This document shows positions 16,656 to 25,748 of a stretch of DNA of 64,000 nucleotides, piece after piece. Origin of the DNA: an uncultured Lactobacillus sp. (GTDB lineage: Bacteria > Bacillota > Bacilli > Lactobacillales > Lactobacillaceae); the NCBI RefSeq assembly GCF_948948975.1, contig NZ_CARBVX010000006.1, forward strand, positions 36,324-100,323, read 5' to 3'. The notes under the pieces are model-generated. The model ran no database searches. It was not told the DNA's origin and saw only the letters and a program-made list of their open reading frames with translations. A program made the translations under genes and the position numbers. Within the stretch, counting starts at the first letter, position 1. Every line of letters begins with the position of its first letter.

Positions 16656-16692
16656 TTAGCACTTTTTAGCACTCTGGCTACAAAAGTGCTAA
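16656..16692 (+). promoter_or_regulatory. Upstream CIRCE operator plus extra half-site
   Basis: TTAGCACTC (16666-16674), 9-nt spacer, AAGTGCTAA (16684-16692): a HrcA-binding CIRCE element with one mismatch to the perfect inverted repeat. A further half-site TTAGCACTT lies at 16656-16664. It is upstream of the -35 of the groES promoter. Confidence 0.85.
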
Positions 16693-16709
16693 TTTTTGTG
16701 TCTAAATAC

Positions 16710-16738
16710 TTGCTTTTCTTTTATAAACAATGTACTAT
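16710..16738 (+). promoter_or_regulatory. groESL promoter
   Basis: TTGCTT (16710-16715), 17-nt spacer, TACTAT (16733-16738), located between two CIRCE elements. Confidence 0.7.
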
Positions 16739-16750
16739 CGTAATTGTAAG

Positions 16751-16777
16751 TTAGCACTTATGATATATGAGTGCTAA
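16751..16777 (+). promoter_or_regulatory. CIRCE operator at the groESL start region
   Basis: TTAGCACTT (16751-16759), 9-nt spacer, GAGTGCTAA (16769-16777), just downstream of the -10, where HrcA would block initiation at normal temperature. Confidence 0.92.
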
Positions 16778-16820
16778 GTAATATAATTATAGATTTAAAT
16801 TATGTACAGGAGGGACTAAC

Positions 16821-17105
16821 GTGTTACAACCAATCGGTGATCGCGTGATCGTTAAAGTAAAAGACGAAGAAGAAGAAAAAGTTGGAGGCATTGTCCTGGC
16901 TTCTAACGCTAAAGAAAAGCCTCAAATGGGCGAAATTATTGCCGTAGGAAATGGTAAGCGCAACGTAAATGGCGACTTAATTCCTATGTCAGTTGCAAAA
17001 GGTGAAACTGTATTCTTTGATAAATACTCTGGCACTAACTTGAAGTACGAAGGCGAAAAGTACTTAGTTCTTCGTGAAAGCGACTTATTAGCTGTCGTTA
17101 AGTAA
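16821..17105 (+). CDS. groES: Co-chaperonin GroES
   Basis: A 94-residue GroES ([12 protein letters not shown]..., the mobile loop around [14 protein letters not shown] and [23 protein letters not shown] at the end). It forms the heptameric lid on GroEL and helps release folded substrates. The GTG start at 16821 is preceded by AGGAGGGACTAAC. It is the first gene of the heat-shock operon, with the HrcA/CIRCE operators directly upstream and groEL 30 nt downstream. Confidence 0.97.
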   Translation: MLQPIGDRVIVKVKDEEEEKVGGIVLASNAKEKPQMGEIIAVGNGKRNVNGDLIPMSVAKGETVFFDKYSGTNLKYEGEKYLVLRESDLLAVVK

Positions 17106-17120
17106 TAAAATTTGAAATAA

Positions 17121-18767
<1,647 letters not shown>

Positions 18768-18809
18768 TTTAGAAACTAATTACATTTACTAATTTAATAG
18801 ATTGATAAA

Positions 18810-18846
18810 ACACTCCATGATTTTTGATAATCATGGAGTGTTTTTG
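18810..18846 (+). terminator. groESL terminator
   Basis: CACTCCATGATT paired with AATCATGGAGTG (one of the longest stems in the window), followed by TTTTT. Confidence 0.9.
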
Positions 18847-18915
18847 TGTAGTAGAGTATAATATCTTAATAAAAAATTACAGTTTAATTTTCTATTAAGA
18901 AAGAAGATGACAGTG

Positions 18916-19743
18916 ATGACCATTGGCGAAGCTTTAAAAGAAACTAGAAAAAATCTAGGATTATCTCAAACTGAGATGGCATATCCTATTCTAACGAAAT
19001 CTTATTATTCTAAAATTGAACGAGGAATCCACGAGATTAATGCCAGGGATTTAATTAAGATTTTAGAGATGCATGATGTTGATATTAGTAAATTTCTAGT
19101 AAAATGCGGGGTTAAGGATAATAGAATTGATAAAGAATATTGGGGAGAGCAGTTAAGCCAGGCATACTATGATCAAGACTTGAATAAGGTTAAAGAACTA
19201 GAATTAGAAATACCAAATATTAAAACAGATAACTATACTAAAGATCTTTTAAAATCGATGATTATTCTGAATAAGGCAAATTTAAAGGGAAGTATAGATA
19301 CGTTACCTGATGAAATAAAAGAACATGTTAAATCTCTAATTTTCAAAGCAGAAAATTGGAATAACGAAAATCTCAGTTTATTCTCAATTAGTCTTCCTTT
19401 ATGGTCAGATCAAGAACTGAAACCAATAGTAACCTTTCTTTTGAAAAAATATATTAATATTGAAAACTTTCCACGAGAGATGCAAATTTTAGTTTCTTCA
19501 ATAATGGTTAATTATCTGTCCCTATTGATTCGATCATCATCACAAAATTTAGACTTAGTAGAAGATATATTCATTTTATTAGACAATTTACCAGTAAAAC
19601 CATTAAATTGCTTTGGAAAAATAATGAAAAATTTTTATCGAGCATATTTTCAAGGCGATGAGGAAAAAAAACAGGATATCCTAGACTTTTTTACTAACAA
19701 CGATATGAATAAAATTTCTGAAATTTTAAAGGTGTCAATTTAG
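18916..19743 (+). CDS. Rgg-like HTH transcriptional regulator (second of three)
   Basis: A 275-residue protein with an N-terminal XRE HTH (TIGEALKETRKNLGLSQTEM, then YSKIERGIHEI) and a helical C-terminal region as in Rgg proteins. An ATG three codons earlier (18907) is possible, but GAAAGAAG sits 9 nt before 18916. The stop codon lies in the loop of an intrinsic terminator. Downstream are an 8-codon ORF, a secreted protein, a small membrane protein, a 16-codon ORF and a peptide-type ABC exporter. That arrangement resembles Rgg quorum-sensing or peptide-secretion loci, so this gene is the probable local regulator. Confidence 0.8.
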   Translation: MTIGEALKETRKNLGLSQTEMAYPILTKSYYSKIERGIHEINARDLIKILEMHDVDISKFLVKCGVKDNRIDKEYWGEQLSQAYYDQDLNKVKELELEIPNIKTDNYTKDLLKSMIILNKANLKGSIDTLPDEIKEHVKSLIFKAENWNNENLSLFSISLPLWSDQELKPIVTFLLKKYINIENFPREMQILVSSIMVNYLSLLIRSSSQNLDLVEDIFILLDNLPVKPLNCFGKIMKNFYRAYFQGDEEKKQDILDFFTNNDMNKISEILKVSI

Positions 19744-19756
19744 ACACTTTTTATTT
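19728..19756 (+). terminator. Terminator overlapping the end of rgg2
   Basis: AAAGGTGTC, 6-nt loop containing the regulator's stop codon, then GACACTTTTT. It separates the regulator from the downstream genes. Confidence 0.75.
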
Positions 19757-19835
19757 TGCACTAAAGATGTGAGTAAAATGATAAATATAAAAAATAAGTG
19801 AAAAATATCAAAGAAACGAGCGTGGGGTGAGAGAT

Positions 19836-19862
19836 ATGGGATCATGGTATCAATTTAAATAA
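19836..19862 (+). CDS. 8-codon ORF MGSWYQFK, possible signalling or leader peptide
   Basis: ATG GGA TCA TGG TAT CAA TTT AAA TAA, preceded by GTGGGGTGAGAGAT, a good Shine-Dalgarno at proper distance. It lies 92 nt after the Rgg-like gene and 26 nt downstream of it is the stop-adjacent hairpin at 19869. The product would be aromatic (W, Y, F) and cationic. Short aromatic peptides are ligands for some Rgg relatives (for example ComS/XIP), but those are cut from longer precursors. It may alternatively be a leader peptide controlling the hairpin. Confidence reflects that such a short ORF can arise by chance. Confidence 0.3.
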   Translation: MGSWYQFK

Positions 19863-19868
19863 CCGGCT

Positions 19869-19893
19869 TTGTAAAAAATATATTTTTTTACAA
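19869..19893 (+). repeat. Perfect 10-bp inverted repeat before the secreted-protein gene
   Basis: TTGTAAAAAA, 5-nt spacer TATAT, TTTTTTACAA. It could be an attenuator/terminator behind the 8-codon ORF, or an operator. It sits 56 nt upstream of the secreted-protein start. Confidence 0.5.
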
Positions 19894-19949
19894 CTATTTG
19901 TACATATATAAATAGTAGGAGAAATTTGTTTACTAGGAGAAAAGTAATA

Positions 19950-20576
19950 ATGAAAAATAAAAAGATCTTTTTAGGTATATCTTTGTTTGCACTGGGTATA
20001 ATTTTTTTGAATAGTAATGGTAATGCGAAGGCTGCTACAGAAGATTCTAACTATAAGTACAGTTCAATAAGTATAGCTAATAGTGATATTCAAAGCATAG
20101 ACCCATATATCATTATTTTAAATAATCAATTTGCATTATCTGCTGAAGGTAGAAAAATGTTATCGGAAGATCAAATTAAGGAAGCTGAATATTTAATCCG
20201 ATCATCAAACACATATATAGCAAATAATGGATTAATCATTGATCCAGAAACTAAGGAAGCAATTGTATATAGTCCTTTTGTATCATTTGCAGCTTATAAT
20301 AAGCATTATACATATGCATGGAAATGGTTTGGAGGGAGGTATTATTTCACATCGAATGCAGCTGTGACAGAACTAGTTTATAAATTTAGGCAGCATGCTA
20401 ATAATTTAACTGGAGTAGGATTGATTAGTGGTCCTGCAGGAACTATTTTAGCGGGAGCAGCTGCTTGGAAATATAACCAAATTGCTAATGATCTAGAAAA
20501 TTATAATCATTCTCATAATCAGATTTATATGGATTTGAATTGGAACATGACATATAGTTTTCATATTTTACAATAA
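19950..20576 (+). CDS. Secreted protein of unknown function in the Rgg2 locus
   Basis: A 208-residue protein with a clear signal peptide (MKNKK, hydrophobic core LFALGIIFL, probable cleavage after NAKA near residue 28). The mature protein has an aromatic stretch (HYTYAWKWFGGRYYF) followed by a Gly/Ala-rich hydrophobic segment (GLISGPAGTILAGAAAW), and an Asn/His/Tyr-rich end. The hydrophobic Gly/Ala segment is bacteriocin-like in composition, but I do not recognise a family. AGGAG lies 11 nt before the ATG. An upstream TTG at 19926 with its own AGGAG would add eight residues. Base composition is AT-rich, and the locus looks acquired. Confidence 0.65.
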   Translation: MKNKKIFLGISLFALGIIFLNSNGNAKAATEDSNYKYSSISIANSDIQSIDPYIIILNNQFALSAEGRKMLSEDQIKEAEYLIRSSNTYIANNGLIIDPETKEAIVYSPFVSFAAYNKHYTYAWKWFGGRYYFTSNAAVTELVYKFRQHANNLTGVGLISGPAGTILAGAAAWKYNQIANDLENYNHSHNQIYMDLNWNMTYSFHILQ

Positions 20577-20591
20577 TGGAATGAGTTACGT

Positions 20592-20831
20592 ATGAATAAC
20601 CAATTTCAATTTTATCTTATAATACTATCAATAATCGTGAGTTTTATTCTCTATTATATTATTCGACCGAGAATCCCAATTTTATACGAAGCGTTAGTAT
20701 GTACGTATGTGACTTTATTTTGTCTGTATTTAGTAATACAAGGGGAATACATACTATTAATCGGAGTAGTTATTTTTACTGTATTATCTATTTACTATTG
20801 GAAAAAATATTATACTAAAAAAAGTAACTAA
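20592..20831 (+). CDS. Small three-segment membrane protein
   Basis: A 79-residue, almost entirely hydrophobic protein with three predicted membrane segments (about 7-24, 30-49 and 52-68) and a basic tail (YYWKKYYTKKSN). It starts 15 nt after the secreted-protein gene and is probably co-expressed. Small basic-tailed membrane proteins next to secreted peptides are often immunity proteins, which is a plausible but unproven role here. I do not recognise a family. Confidence 0.6.
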   Translation: MNNQFQFYLIILSIIVSFILYYIIRPRIPILYEALVCTYVTLFCLYLVIQGEYILLIGVVIFTVLSIYYWKKYYTKKSN

Positions 20832-20893
20832 TTCTTTAAATAATAAATTTTGGATTAATTAACTATTTTTAATAAAAAAATAATTTTATATAG

Positions 20894-20983
20894 TATAATC
20901 TAATAAAAATATTAAATAAGGAGGATTAAATTATGCCGACAGTAGTATTAAATGCTCATCAAAATTTACAAGACAATAAATAG
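20894..20983 (+). CDS. 16-codon ORF MPTVVLNAHQNLQDNK ahead of the ABC exporter, with its promoter
   Basis: The ORF is 20933-20983; the interval given also includes a perfect -10 TATAAT at 20894-20899. AAGGAGGATTAAATT before the ATG is one of the best ribosome binding sites in the window, which argues that the ORF is translated. The peptide is short, with a hydrophobic VVL and a polar Asn/Gln-rich tail, no cysteine and no double-glycine leader. It ends 57 nt before the exporter's start. It may be an exported peptide, a pheromone precursor or a translational leader. I know of no matching family. Confidence 0.45.
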
Positions 20984-21040
20984 GTGAGCGGAGAATAATT
21001 ACAATTCATTTTGTTGAATCCGTTCATCAAGGAGGACAAA

Positions 21041-22804
21041 ATGAATCACGTTAAAAAATTAAATCAGTACTTCAAAGAATTAGCTAGAACTTATTATTTA
21101 TTCTTTAAATCAGCACCTCTAATTGCGATTTGCGTTTTATTATTAGCACCCTTGCAAGCGGTAGTTCCGTTAATTGCCGTAGCAGCTGGACAAAAGGTAA
21201 TTGATCAAGTTACTACTCATTCACCCTTTATGGAAATGATCATTGTATGGATTGTAGCGACTGCGTTTCAACAGTTTTTACCATCTTTATCAACAATGGT
21301 GCAGGGAATTTTAACTGATAAATTAACAGGTTTTATTAACATTAGTTTGATGAAGAAATCTGAAGATCTACAGTCAATTAGGATTTTTGACGACAGTAAA
21401 TACTTTGATGATTTACAAATGCTTCGAGATGATGCAAGCTGGCGTCCAGTTAACTTAATTGTTTTTGGAGTATCAGTTTTGCAGTCGTTTCTAACGTTAG
21501 CTTTTATGTTAGTGTACTTGGCTCGTTATAATTGGTGGCTGGCGCTTTTATTATTAGTTGTAATGGTGCCGCAGAGTATTTCTTACTACCGTATTCAGCA
21601 GCAATCATTTGAAACAATGGTTGAAAGAAGCAAGAATGCAAGATATCTACATTACTATAGTAGTTTGTTGTTAGACCGCAGGGATGCTAAAGAAGTTCGA
21701 CTTTTTAATATGTTTCCTAAAATTATTGAAAAGTATACGACCTTATTTGAACAGACTAAAAGGGATGTAAATCAAATTCGTAAAAAGCAACTCGCTGTTA
21801 GTTCATTATTTGTTCTTCTAACTGTTGGAGTGTTTGGTTACGGTTTTTATTGGTTTACTAACTCGGTAAGAACAGGTGCTCTAGAAGTTGGCGTTTTGTT
21901 GATGTTTGTTTCTGTAATTGGTTATATTTCCACAAGTATGGCACGAGTAGTGGAAGATAGCAGTCTACTTTATGATTCCTTACTGTGGATTGAAAAGTAC
22001 TTTAATTTTCTTGAATATCACGATGATTTTAAAAATGGAAAGCAAGAATTTCCTGATGAGTTTAAGAAGATTGAAGTTAAGGATCTTTCATTTACATACC
22101 CATTTTCTGATGATGAAGTTTTACACAATATTAGTTTTTCAGTAAATAGTGGCGAAAAGATCGCAATTGTTGGTGAAAATGGATCAGGAAAATCTATTTT
22201 AGTAAAGTTGTTAATGCGATTTTATGACCCGACTACTGGAGCTATTTCGATTGATGATGATAATTTAAAAGATTTTAATATTTTTGACTTACATAAAAAT
22301 TTATCAGCTACTTTTCAAGATTTTTCTCGTTTTAAGTTAACGCTTAAAGAAAATGTAACTACGGGATATTCATTTAATGAAGAGCGAGTAAATAATGTTT
22401 TGAAAGCTGCAGGCTTAGAGAATTTGCTCGCTAATGATCATCTGCACCTAAGTACGATTCTAGCTAAAGATTTTAAAAATGGGACTGACTTGTCTGGTGG
22501 TCAATGGCAGAAGATTGCTTTAGCACGAGACTTATACGCAAATGGTAAAATTGAATTTTTAGATGAACCAACAGCAGCGTTAGATGCTAAGAGTGAAGCA
22601 GAAATTTATGAGCGCTTTTTAAGAGAAAATAACCAAAAAACGATATTCTTTGTTACGCACAGACTATCTGCAGTTAAGTTTGCTGATAAAGTACTCTTTC
22701 TTGATAGTGGAAAAGTTAGTGGCTTTGATACTCATGCTAATTTATTGCATAAAAATGCAAACTATCAAGAAATGTATAACTTACAGAAAAATGCATATAT
22801 TTAA
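21041..22804 (+). CDS. ABC exporter, NisT/SpaT-like (TM domain fused to ATPase)
   Basis: A 587-residue half-transporter. Six membrane segments span roughly residues 20-310, followed by an ABC ATPase with Walker A VGENGSGKS, signature LSGGQWQKIALARDL, Walker B region IEFLDEPTAALDA and switch FVTHRLS. The LSGGQWQK form of the signature is characteristic of lantibiotic-type exporters such as NisT and SpaT. There is no N-terminal C39 peptidase domain, so any leader would be removed elsewhere. The start is chosen at ATG 21041 with AAGGAGGACAAA. It closes with terminator repeat copy 1. The cargo is presumably peptide; the 16-codon ORF upstream is the only local candidate besides the secreted protein. 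Confidence 0.85.
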   Translation: MNHVKKLNQYFKELARTYYLFFKSAPLIAICVLLLAPLQAVVPLIAVAAGQKVIDQVTTHSPFMEMIIVWIVATAFQQFLPSLSTMVQGILTDKLTGFINISLMKKSEDLQSIRIFDDSKYFDDLQMLRDDASWRPVNLIVFGVSVLQSFLTLAFMLVYLARYNWWLALLLLVVMVPQSISYYRIQQQSFETMVERSKNARYLHYYSSLLLDRRDAKEVRLFNMFPKIIEKYTTLFEQTKRDVNQIRKKQLAVSSLFVLLTVGVFGYGFYWFTNSVRTGALEVGVLLMFVSVIGYISTSMARVVEDSSLLYDSLLWIEKYFNFLEYHDDFKNGKQEFPDEFKKIEVKDLSFTYPFSDDEVLHNISFSVNSGEKIAIVGENGSGKSILVKLLMRFYDPTTGAISIDDDNLKDFNIFDLHKNLSATFQDFSRFKLTLKENVTTGYSFNEERVNNVLKAAGLENLLANDHLHLSTILAKDFKNGTDLSGGQWQKIALARDLYANGKIEFLDEPTAALDAKSEAEIYERFLRENNQKTIFFVTHRLSAVKFADKVLFLDSGKVSGFDTHANLLHKNANYQEMYNLQKNAYI

Positions 22805-22813
22805 TGTTAGAAA

Positions 22814-22848
22814 AATTCTTCATGCAATTAGGCATGGAGAATTTTTTG
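22814..22848 (+). terminator. Terminator repeat, copy 1
   Basis: AATTCTTCATGC, loop AATTAG, GCATGGAGAATT, then T run. The 12-bp stem sequence recurs at 23314 and 25631. Confidence 0.85.
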
Positions 22849-23311
22849 ATTGTAAAAAGTAGATTTATATCCTTATTGTTTAAATTAATTTAAATATTAT
22901 CCAGCTGGTGTTACAAATAGTGGTAAAAGTAATACTATATCTATATGGGGTGATAAATATAATATCTGAATCTATGAATTTTAGGCTAGATAAGGCAAGT
23001 AAGAGAAATTCAGACTTAGACGAAGAAAGTAAAAAAGAAATGATACGAGTCTTGGCAGTAGAGAATGGCTTAATAGAAGATACCGATAGAGACGTTAAAA
23101 GTCTTGATAAGTATTTTAAAGATCTGGGTACCTAAAAAATGTACAATATTATACTTTCTACTATCTAATGATGAAATAAAAGAAGTTACTGAAGCGATCC
23201 ATTAGTTATTTACTATTGCGTTGATAAGAAGAAAATCTAAGGTTTACCACTATTACGACTCATCGTGAATTAAGAAAAGGAAATTTAGATTAAGATAGAA
23301 ATACTAAACGT
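22849..23311. other. AT-rich interval with one small ORF and probable gene debris
   Basis: Apart from the small ORF at 22974, I see no intact gene. Between 23136 and 23311 one plus-strand frame shows short readable stretches (ALIRRKSKVYHYYDSS, IKKRKFRLR) broken by stop codons, which looks like decayed coding sequence. A terminator repeat follows with no intact gene in front of it, supporting loss of a gene here. Confidence 0.35.
22974..23135 (+). CDS. Small hypothetical protein (53 aa)
   Basis: From ATG 22974 a soluble, highly charged, helical 53-residue peptide is encoded (NFRLDKASKRNSDLDEESKK ... LDKYFKDLGT). A GTG eight codons earlier (22950) is an alternative start. The Shine-Dalgarno is weak for both. 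No family is recognised. It lies between the exporter and the third Rgg-like gene and could be a fragment of a larger lost gene. Confidence 0.35.
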   Translation: MNFRLDKASKRNSDLDEESKKEMIRVLAVENGLIEDTDRDVKSLDKYFKDLGT

Positions 23312-23313
23312 TG

Positions 23314-23349
23314 AATTCTTCATGCAAGCAGGCATGGAGAATTTTTTTT
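23314..23349 (+). terminator. Terminator repeat, copy 2
   Basis: AATTCTTCATGC, loop AAGCAG, GCATGGAGAATT, T run. Identical in stem to copies 1 and 3, but not preceded by an intact gene. Confidence 0.8.
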
Positions 23350-23430
23350 ATAATTTCGTATAAAAACAGAGTGAAGATCAATTCTAATTGACTTAAAATT
23401 ATTGGTAAATAAAGAAATAGGAAAAATACG

Positions 23431-24261
23431 GTGGAAACAATGGAAAGAACCGAGATAGGCAAATTTTTATATCAAGAACGTAAAAAGAGACACTTAACAC
23501 AGAAAAATTTTCTAGGTGGAATAGTTTCCGTTTCCCAGTATTCACGTGTAGAAAGTGGAGAGCAAGACTTAAGGACAAGTGATTTTTTTAAAATAGTACA
23601 GTTGAATCATATCAATATTACTAATTTATTAAATCCAAATGATCAAAGAGATAATAAGGAACTAGAAGATAAAAAATTAAATGAATTGGCTATTGCATTT
23701 TATGAACGAGACCTTGATAAGATAAAGCAAATTAAAGACGAGTCTAAGAAAAATGATGCTTTTACTACTTTACTATTAAACGCTACTTTGATGGAAAAAA
23801 TTTTAGAAAATAATCTTGATGACCTTGATCCAAAAATAATAGAAAAATTTTCAAAAAAACTAGATGAAGCTGAAGATTGGACAACAGATAAGATTTTTCT
23901 ACAGCTATTTGGAAGTTCAATGATGATCTTTAATATGGATCGATTGAATATGTATATGAAGAAAATTGTGAAAAGATATGGAAACACAATAAATCAATAT
24001 TCTTTTGAAAGACAGAGAAGAATAGGGTCTATCTGTATTAATTATTTAGGGAGAAGCTATAAAGACAATGATAGAACTCAATTAAGTCAAGTTTTGTTGA
24101 TCCTTTATAATATGTCAGCTATTCCAGATTTATTAATGTATAAGTTACTTGGCCAATATTTTGAAGCATTATTTACAAATGATAGAGAAAAAGCTGATGA
24201 GTTGCTAAAAGTGTTATCTTTCTCAGGTTATGAGATATTCGTAATGAACTTGCCAAAATAA
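23431..24261 (+). CDS. Rgg-like HTH transcriptional regulator (third of three)
   Basis: A 276-residue protein with N-terminal HTH (IGKFLYQERKKRHLTQKNF, then YSRVESGEQDL) and the helical C-terminal domain of the Rgg type. GTG 23431 is preceded by AGGAAA 6 nt away; an ATG three codons later is the alternative. An MFS transporter follows 104 nt downstream, and the intergenic begins with a TTTGCAAATTTGCAAA repeat. By position this regulator probably controls the transporter. Confidence 0.8.
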   Translation: METMERTEIGKFLYQERKKRHLTQKNFLGGIVSVSQYSRVESGEQDLRTSDFFKIVQLNHINITNLLNPNDQRDNKELEDKKLNELAIAFYERDLDKIKQIKDESKKNDAFTTLLLNATLMEKILENNLDDLDPKIIEKFSKKLDEAEDWTTDKIFLQLFGSSMMIFNMDRLNMYMKKIVKRYGNTINQYSFERQRRIGSICINYLGRSYKDNDRTQLSQVLLILYNMSAIPDLLMYKLLGQYFEALFTNDREKADELLKVLSFSGYEIFVMNLPK

Positions 24262-24365
24262 TTTGCAAATTTGCAAATTTTAACAAATATAGCTGAGAAA
24301 TGATTATAGTTTAATTAAACATTTATTCAATCGCTAGAAAATAATAATATGAAAGGGCTCACTCT

Positions 24366-25625
24366 ATGAACGAATATTTAAAAAATATAAAGTACCGTAC
24401 CCTTCTAAATTCTGACTTAATTGATTCAATTGGTAATAGCTTATATGATATTGTTTTTGTCATTTATGCTAGTACTGTTCCAAATAAATCTCTTGCTGTT
24501 TCACTCGCTTCAATGGCTACTATAGTACCGGCTTTATTATCAGTGATAATTGGTGTTTGGGCAGATCGAGCTTCTAAAAAAGTAAACTATATGATTCTTA
24601 CTCGTTTGAGCCAGGCACTACTTTTTATGGCACTCGCATTTTTAATCGGTTTGAATAAATCTTTTGGACTATTTTTAGTATTGCTGCTGATTAATATCAT
24701 TTCAGATATTTTAGGAAATTTTGGAAATGGTTTATCGCTTCCGCTCCTGCAGCATTCGGTTGCTGAAAAAGATTTAAACTCAGCCATGGGATTATATACT
24801 GCTTCTAACACCACTATTCAATTAATTTTCCAGGCTATTGGAGCTACATTAATTGTCGGTTTTAATTATAATTATCCGCTTTTTGGATTGATTAATGCAG
24901 TGACATTTAGTCTTGCTGGACTAATTATTTTTGCTCATAGGCAACAACTCCAAGTTGCTGAGAGTCAGATAAAAAGTCTGAATACTGACAATGCAGAATC
25001 AAATAGCTCTATCAAAAATTCATTTAATCTTTTAACTAGAAAAAAGAGATTATTAATAATTATAATATTAGCTGTTGGCATCAATTTTTTAGGTGCAGCC
25101 ATGATTCCATTAATTAATGTCTCACTTTTAAAATATAAAGCATTATATTTTTTTAATTATGGGTATACTGTGGCTGGAATAAACATTCTATTTTCAGTAG
25201 GTACTATTTTAGGTGCTTTATTTGTTAATGATTTTTTTAAGAAAAGTTCTATTGAGAGTTTGCTAAGTTACTGTTCACTTTCCTTGTTACTAGCTATCGT
25301 ACTTATTAGACATACATCGTTTTGGCTATTAGCAATTATTATTTTAATTACAGGATATTTAGCTGGAAAAATAAATCCTCGCCTCAGTGCTTTAATTATG
25401 ACGATAGTACCTGATACGCAGTTGGCATCTACAAATGGTCTTTTTCAAATGTTAGTATTAATTGGTGCGCCTATAGGACAAGTATTATTTTTAGGAATAG
25501 CAAATGGATTTTCTCCTTTATATAGCTGGATTCTATTTTCAATATTGGCTGTAGTTTTAGTGATTATAACTTCCTTTTTCAAAGTGAAATTAAAAAGATC
25601 TATATCACTCTCAGTTGATGAATAG
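24366..25625 (+). CDS. MFS transporter
   Basis: A 419-residue integral membrane protein with about twelve hydrophobic segments and the MFS loop 2-3 pattern GVWADRASKKVNYMI near residues 63-77. A basic soluble linker (RKKRL) joins the two halves near residue 225. Such proteins of lactobacilli are usually efflux pumps for macrolides or unknown compounds; the substrate cannot be inferred. GAAAGGG precedes the ATG. Terminator repeat copy 3 follows. It is likely controlled by the Rgg-like gene just upstream. Confidence 0.85.
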   Translation: MNEYLKNIKYRTLLNSDLIDSIGNSLYDIVFVIYASTVPNKSLAVSLASMATIVPALLSVIIGVWADRASKKVNYMILTRLSQALLFMALAFLIGLNKSFGLFLVLLLINIISDILGNFGNGLSLPLLQHSVAEKDLNSAMGLYTASNTTIQLIFQAIGATLIVGFNYNYPLFGLINAVTFSLAGLIIFAHRQQLQVAESQIKSLNTDNAESNSSIKNSFNLLTRKKRLLIIIILAVGINFLGAAMIPLINVSLLKYKALYFFNYGYTVAGINILFSVGTILGALFVNDFFKKSSIESLLSYCSLSLLLAIVLIRHTSFWLLAIIILITGYLAGKINPRLSALIMTIVPDTQLASTNGLFQMLVLIGAPIGQVLFLGIANGFSPLYSWILFSILAVVLVIITSFFKVKLKRSISLSVDE

Positions 25626-25630
25626 TATAA

Positions 25631-25665
25631 AATTCTTCATGCAAGCAGGCATGGAGAATTTTTTT
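25631..25665 (+). terminator. Terminator repeat, copy 3
   Basis: AATTCTTCATGC, loop AAGCAG, GCATGGAGAATT, seven T residues. Confidence 0.85.
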
Positions 25666-25748
25666 GCACCTCAAGAGTTAACATTTTTAAGTGATTTTTA
25701 CGTTATAATAGAACATAGGTTTTTGGAAGAAAGGATATTTGGTAACGA

